From: Cyclospora cayetanensis
Taxonomy: Eukaryota > Apicomplexa > Conoidasida > Eucoccidiorida > Eimeriidae
NCBI RefSeq assembly: GCF_002999335.1
Contig: NW_020312036.1
Span: 744,001-808,000 of the forward strand
DNA: 64,000 nucleotides
Direction: 5' to 3'
This document shows positions 59,460 to 64,000 of this stretch, piece by piece; position 1 is the stretch's first letter, and each line of letters starts with the position of its first letter. The translations under genes were made by a program, and so were the position numbers. A model generated the notes under the pieces. That model saw only the letters and a program-made list of their open reading frames with translations. It searched no databases and was not told the origin of the DNA.

Positions 59460-62400
59460 CTTCGTAGCACCGCACGGTTTAATGCAGCCGTTCCCCGCTC
59501 ATCCATTGCATGTGGATGCAGAGGGAATGCTGTATATCCTTATAAAAGTTATCCGCCTTGATCCAGTCATTTGTCAATTCAGCATAGTGATTATTTCTCC
59601 CAGCAGGCTGTGAGAGAAGTTTTTGTTGTGGAAAGTAAAAACTGCAACGCCTCTCGAGGCACCATAGCCTGTTCTGCAAGCGGCTGTAAGCCCAGCATCA
59701 ACACACACAAAGAGGCATAATTTGGGAGCAGGTAAACTAATTACGGATGTGTTGATGAGGATATGCAAATCAGGAAAGTGTCACAGCATTTAGGATTGAC
59801 GGTATGTTTAATCCCCCGTCAAATCAGAACTGGACCCTATCAACATGCTCCGTCACTGTTGAACATGTGCACCATGACGTAATGTTAGGGATGCCATGGG
59901 GGACTCTATGGAAGACGCACATGGGGCTACAGCGGCGCGGTGTGAAGACTAAAGTACCGTAAAACTTTGAGAAACACCTCCTGGTCTCCTCAACAACGCT
60001 GTTTTCATCTGCTGTGAGCAAAGTAGTGGCTTTGCCCCGGCAAGGTTCTGTAGAGCCTTCATGCGGAAGGCTCAGCAGCGCAGAAAGAGAAAAAGGTTCT
60101 GAGTATGCATACAGTCTTAGTGGTTCTGTAACTGGGCCTATCTTCAGGATCCTCGTTTAGCTTTAGCCCATGAACAGCGGCAATGCATGTATCAAATAGG
60201 AGCTCGTTGATATGCGTGATATTTACGGGTCGCCAGGTGGCCGGCCACTTGCTGGTCGTCCACATCACTGTATATAGCTATTCCTCGTGTTGGCTTCATG
60301 CTATGTTCTGCGGCATCGGAAGCGCCACGAAATGAAGCGGAGCTTGAGTAGCAGGCAGAGGCTTCGTGGAAGAGGGACAAAGTGCAGGAATCAACCAGCG
60401 CGTGTGGGCAGGAGCCCGCGCGAATCTGAAAAAAGGCGCATTTGCCTGAACGTTTAGTCTCTGAACAAGATTGCTATCAATAAGCGGCTCCAGATGGCTC
60501 ATTTCGACAAATAATTCGACGAGCTGCAAGGACTCAAAGGATATTGGACTTCACAGACGCTTTCTGAAATATCCATATTCGCACTGATGGCAGGCACGAA
60601 AAGGTGTTTCACACAAGCACGTGCCCGTTCAAGTATGCCTGAATGCTGCGTGGACTTGCTAGTGCCCCAGAGGCAGTGCAGTGCCAAGCTAATCTGGATG
60701 TACATAACTCTATCAGGCGTAGGCTGCATGTTGTCCAGGTGGACAACGTGGTGGCATTCAGCCGATACTGCCAAGGGTGATTGTAACACCTACGAGGGCC
60801 GGGTCAGCTGTTGCGGGAAAGGCATTCTTGTGTAAAGGCACACAAGTCCCTGTTTCCAACAAAACCAAACGTTGTTCGGATTCAGTGTTCTAGTTTCGAG
60901 AATTGAGCCAGATCCGACAAAAAGCGGAGCGATGGTGGCGTGGCCTTTAGCTCTGCGGACCCACAAGGACGTTTGCGAAGGTCTTCGTGCTTGCATTTTA
61001 ATATTGAAATTTCACTCCTGGGCTTGCTTCGACTGATACTCATCCTGTTGAATTACTTGCAAATCGCACTCTGGGACCTAGACAGACTGCGACGGCAGCA
61101 AGGGTGCTTGTCGGTCGCTTTACAGCTCTTCCCGTGCCTTGGTTGCTCGAAGTATGAGCTTCGCTTTTCCTAGAAACCAACGCTAGTGGCGTACAGGCGG
61201 CTTTTATTCTTTCCAAAACCAACTAAGAGTTCTTATTAGCACCAATCATTGCTTGCTGTTCTCATCGCTTTACTGAAAAGAGCGGTACAGGGAAAGAAGG
61301 GCTGTGCGGTGTGGTAGGGATTACAAAATGCTTAGACGGCCATCATTGTGCTGCCCTCATGACCATCAGGATTTGCAATACACCTCAAATAATTTTAAGA
61401 CTTCGACAATTCTACAGTTGTTTGCTGGCTTGAGTGCCTCATGCAGTACGACGTTACAGTGAAGTATATTGAGGGCGAAACATAATTGGTCGCTGACGCG
61501 ATGCCGCGACGCCCCAAAGGTCCCTGTTGTACAGCTCAATCGGCATTGTCGGTTTTGCTTCACGATCGATCTGGCCAATGCATGAGTTTCATGGTTTTTG
61601 ACATGCATGGCTCTGCTAGTCTTGCCAAAATTTAGAATTACCAAAGGGTGAAGGTCTACCACTTTGAGAATGGCCTCCTGCGGTGCAAAACAAAGTGAAT
61701 GCTCAGGCACTTGTACGGCAAATGTAAGTACCCTGTTAGGAGATGGGGAATCCACAGGTAGCCGCAAAAGTTCTGGATTCGAGGACTCTTTTGTAACGTG
61801 TTTGGGCTTATGTGCCTGGGGGAGATTAAGCAGCTGTATTTAGTTCACATTGCTTGTCGCCATGGACGATTTTTATCCCTGTGTTTGGAAATTGTTTTTC
61901 CTTTACGCATACTTTGCGGAAAATATCTGCCTTTATCTACGGGAATAACTTTGAAAGGTCTCAACTCTTCTTGCACCAATACTCGGAATTTCATGCTCAG
62001 GCGCTCTCATGCACGTTGCCTCTACCTTCTTCCATGTGATTCTTTTGGAGCTTTAAGATAGACATTAATGCAAGCACTGCCTGTATTTTGATGCAGAGTT
62101 TACTCTCTGTGAATTTATGCCACTGCTGAACTAAGGTGAACTCTAGTTCCTTCCACACATTGCTTTTATCGTTTCGTAGCATATGGTCTTGCATATTTCA
62201 GCGCTCCGATGACAGCGAGCCATTGTGTCTCCGCGGTCCCGCCCTTTTGGTCCCGCGTAAGTTGCTGGATATAGTACGTGTTTTTCCTTTGGCTGATTTC
62301 ACAGTAGCGGCTGATGTATACATCTGCTTTTCTCATCTGCACCATTCTAGCGCTTTTGCCTCCCTGCGAGTGGCGAGAGGCTGGAAACTCTTCCGCTGTC

Positions 62401-62469
62401 CTACACGCAGTTGTTCTCGACGTATAGGTACGTGAAAGGACACATGCTTGATATGGCGCTCGGGGAAGC

Positions 62470-62853
62470 TGTAGCAGGCTGAGCTACACAAATACACTTC
62501 ATAGTATAGCAATCATGCTCGACTGACTCTTAGTGAAGATTTGCCTGATTGCTGTCGCTGTTCGTGGGTGTTACGTTTTGCAGAGAAGTATTGACTCGAC
62601 GCACGAAAGCAAGAAGTTGTGTGTATATGTACTGGATGCTAAATGTGAATAGCCGGTAATGTTCGAAGTGCTTGAGGGGTGGCAGCAACGCGTACCCTAG
62701 CAATCCCTATTCCCCCATATCGGGAACTCTTGAAAAAACTGAGGACAGGGAAAAGAAAAAATCATTTTGCTAAACATCTAAGAACTTGAAATTAAGTGCG
62801 TATTAAGTGCAAATATATTTGTCTCCGTACGGAGACCTCAGATGGAGCGTTCA
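62470..62853 (+). repeat. LTR copy 8 (3' LTR of element C)
   Basis: It starts TGTAGCAGGCTGAGCTACAC at 62,470, directly after the purine tract. It shares GTATTGACT..., AAGTGCTTGAGG and ATATTTGTCTCCGTACGGAGAC with other copies and ends around GCGTTCA. About 384 bp. Confidence 0.72.
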
Positions 62854-63376
62854 ACGAGGTCGTCCGGAGGACCACTTCGTTGCCTTTCTCGATGTTGCAC
62901 GGTTTGGATCGTATTTAGGTGTGCGAGCAAGATGCATTCCTTCTAAAACTGAGCAGGGGTCGAAGTACAGAAAGTCGATGCAGGCAATTAGATGGAACAA
63001 GAAAGGGGCAAAAGAGGCTGTATTTGCCTAGTTGTTCTTGCACATACGCAAGGAGCTGGTCCCTAGTTCGCGGCAAGGTATATGAGTATTGCTACCGTTC
63101 ATTATTGACCTAGCTGTTTGAAATTAACAGAATTAAGCCATCTATAATCTATTGCGGCTGCTCAACGCAGGCAGCATAGCACGTGACCCCGAGGGGCCCC
63201 TTGTCTCCTCCCCGCTCAGGTGACCCTGGGGTTACTCTATATATCGGCGGCAGTCTGGTCACCCCTCTGCGCGTTTATCAGTATATATCATTGTTTGCAG
63301 TGCAAAACTCTAATACTCAGGGCCTCGAGAGCTATTTGAAGGTATTTTGGAGTTCCCATTCTCCCCACCAAGGAGG
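62854..63376. promoter_or_regulatory. Upstream region of the apple-domain gene
   Basis: 523 bp separate the 3' LTR of element C from the start codon of the secreted protein at 63,377, so the promoter must be here or inside the LTR. No named element is identified. A GGGGCCCC-like stretch occurs at 63,191-63,199. Confidence 0.35.
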
Positions 63377-64000
63377 ATGACTGCCGGAGTCAAGTTCGTG
63401 GCGCTTGCCGCCCTGCTCTCCGCTGCTCCAGCGTAAAAAAGCACTAAAGTCCCAGATCCGCCCAATCCGCTATAAGTCTATAATTCAAACCTCTATTCTC
63501 TTCAGCCCCATATACTTCTCATTTGGCTGTACATGTATCTTGTGTTCTCTCTTTCTTTCCCTGTAATTCTAAAGAACTCCTACAGGACACCCTTGATCTC
63601 GTCATTCCTGTATGCCCTGCCAGTTCCTGAGAGCCCTAACTCGCATAAGCCTTGCTATTGTAAGACAGATCTGCATGGTGTTTGTGTGGAGCTCTGCGGG
63701 TCAGGTGGGGATGCTTTCTGGACCACACGGACTACCAGGGTGCTGACTTGGATCGTTTGCTGGGGAAGGTGATGACCGCAGCTCAGTGCCAGAGTGCGTG
63801 CCAGGGGATCCAAGATTGCACGCACTGGACATACCAGCCGACCACAAACTCTTGCTACATGAAGAGCGGCTCACCTGTCCCGTCCCCGGCTGAAGGCCTC
63901 ATTTCAGGTCCACGTATCTGCCCGGGACCAGTGGACTGTTCGCAAGCAGGCATTGACCTCTTCGGAGATGATATCATCAATACAGAGGTCGCGAATGCAC
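63377..64000 (+). CDS. Secreted apple/PAN-domain protein, microneme type (partial)
   Basis: Exon 1 (63377-63432) encodes little more than a signal peptide, MTAGVKFVALAALLSAAPA, and ends at GC|GTAAAA. Exon 2 starts at 63705 after GGGTCAG, in phase, and stays open to the window end. It opens with G-C-F-L-D-H-T-D-Y-Q-G-A-D-L-D and continues with C-Q-S-A-C, D-C-T-H-W-T-Y, N-S-C-Y-M-K-S and R-I-C, the Cys spacing of an apple/PAN domain. A second domain begins C-P-G-P-V-D-C-S-Q-A-G-I-D-L-F. Tandem apple domains behind a signal peptide are the architecture of coccidian microneme proteins such as MIC5/MIC4-like adhesins, secreted during host-cell invasion. The number of repeats and any transmembrane anchor lie beyond the window. 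Confidence 0.85.

Larger units (their letters stand above)
59079..62853 (+). mobile_element. Decayed Ty3/gypsy LTR retrotransposon, element C
   Basis: This is a 3.8 kb LTR-to-LTR relative of element B on the same strand. The protease end is at about 59,855-59,930 (HHDVMLGMPWGTLWKTHMG), the best preserved in the window. RT is at about 60,650-60,780 (DLLVPQRQCSAKLI...; VQVDNVVAFSR, with YxDD changed to V-x-D-N). The RNase H end is at about 61,441-61,515 (MQYDVTVKYIEGET, stop, LVADAMPRRP). The integrase is mostly lost. Nucleotide similarity to element B is visible at 59,850-59,920 versus 30,450-30,530 and at 62,205-62,420 versus 33,975-34,190. A purine tract (CGGGGAAGC) precedes the 3' LTR. Confidence 0.82.

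Noticed and set aside
1..64000. tRNA, rRNA, CRISPR or bacterial operon features
   Set aside because: I looked for cloverleaf-like and rRNA-like segments and for regular direct-repeat arrays with spacers and found none that could be supported by eye; a covariance-model scan would be needed to exclude tRNAs.

Overview
The window looks like nuclear DNA of a coccidian apicomplexan, most probably an Eimeria species. The signs are genes with many short GT-AG introns, coding exons full of CAG-type trinucleotide runs read as poly-Gln, poly-Ala or poly-Ser, and decayed Ty3/gypsy (chromovirus-like) LTR retrotransposons. The gene content agrees: a class II DAHP synthase of the shikimate pathway, an apicomplexan-type MFS transporter, and a secreted apple/PAN-domain protein of the microneme type. 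I see no bacterial operon features. The genus is an inference from these traits; no database was searched.

Layout. 1-15 kb is poor in genes and rich in repeats: decayed LTR copies, one complete LTR-to-LTR element on the minus strand (11,488-14,999), an isolated plus-strand integrase fragment near 10.0 kb, and one disrupted membrane-protein gene on the minus strand (4.7-6.35 kb). 15.9-20.8 kb is a plus-strand, roughly 14-exon class II DAHP synthase. 21.7-23.2 kb is a minus-strand phosducin/thioredoxin-like TXNDC9 homologue. 24.2-27.8 kb is a minus-strand FHA-domain protein with features of a divergent NBS1/nibrin. 28.8-34.6 kb is a plus-strand decayed Ty3/gypsy element with two LTRs and PR-RT-RH-IN remnants in the usual order. 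34.6-37.7 kb has no gene I can support. 37.8-42.4 kb holds two divergently transcribed multi-membrane transporters separated by 1.2 kb. 43.7-58.0 kb is one very large minus-strand gene of at least 16 exons. Its N-terminal and C-terminal motifs identify it as a Virilizer/VIRMA homologue, a subunit of the m6A mRNA methyltransferase complex. 59.1-62.9 kb is a second plus-strand copy of the Ty3/gypsy family, and 63.4 kb to the window end is the start of a secreted apple-domain protein.

How it fits together. The genes are housekeeping or pathway genes with separate roles: aromatic biosynthesis, chaperone cofactor, DNA-break repair, transport, mRNA methylation and invasion/adhesion. They are not an operon. 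Gene-dense, CAG-rich segments alternate with retrotransposon-rich, gene-poor segments. Eight LTR copies of one family (about 367-391 bp, TG...CA type) were aligned by eye and explain much of the apparently empty DNA. Exon boundaries marked as phase-consistent were checked by reading codon phase across GT-AG sites; the others are approximate.
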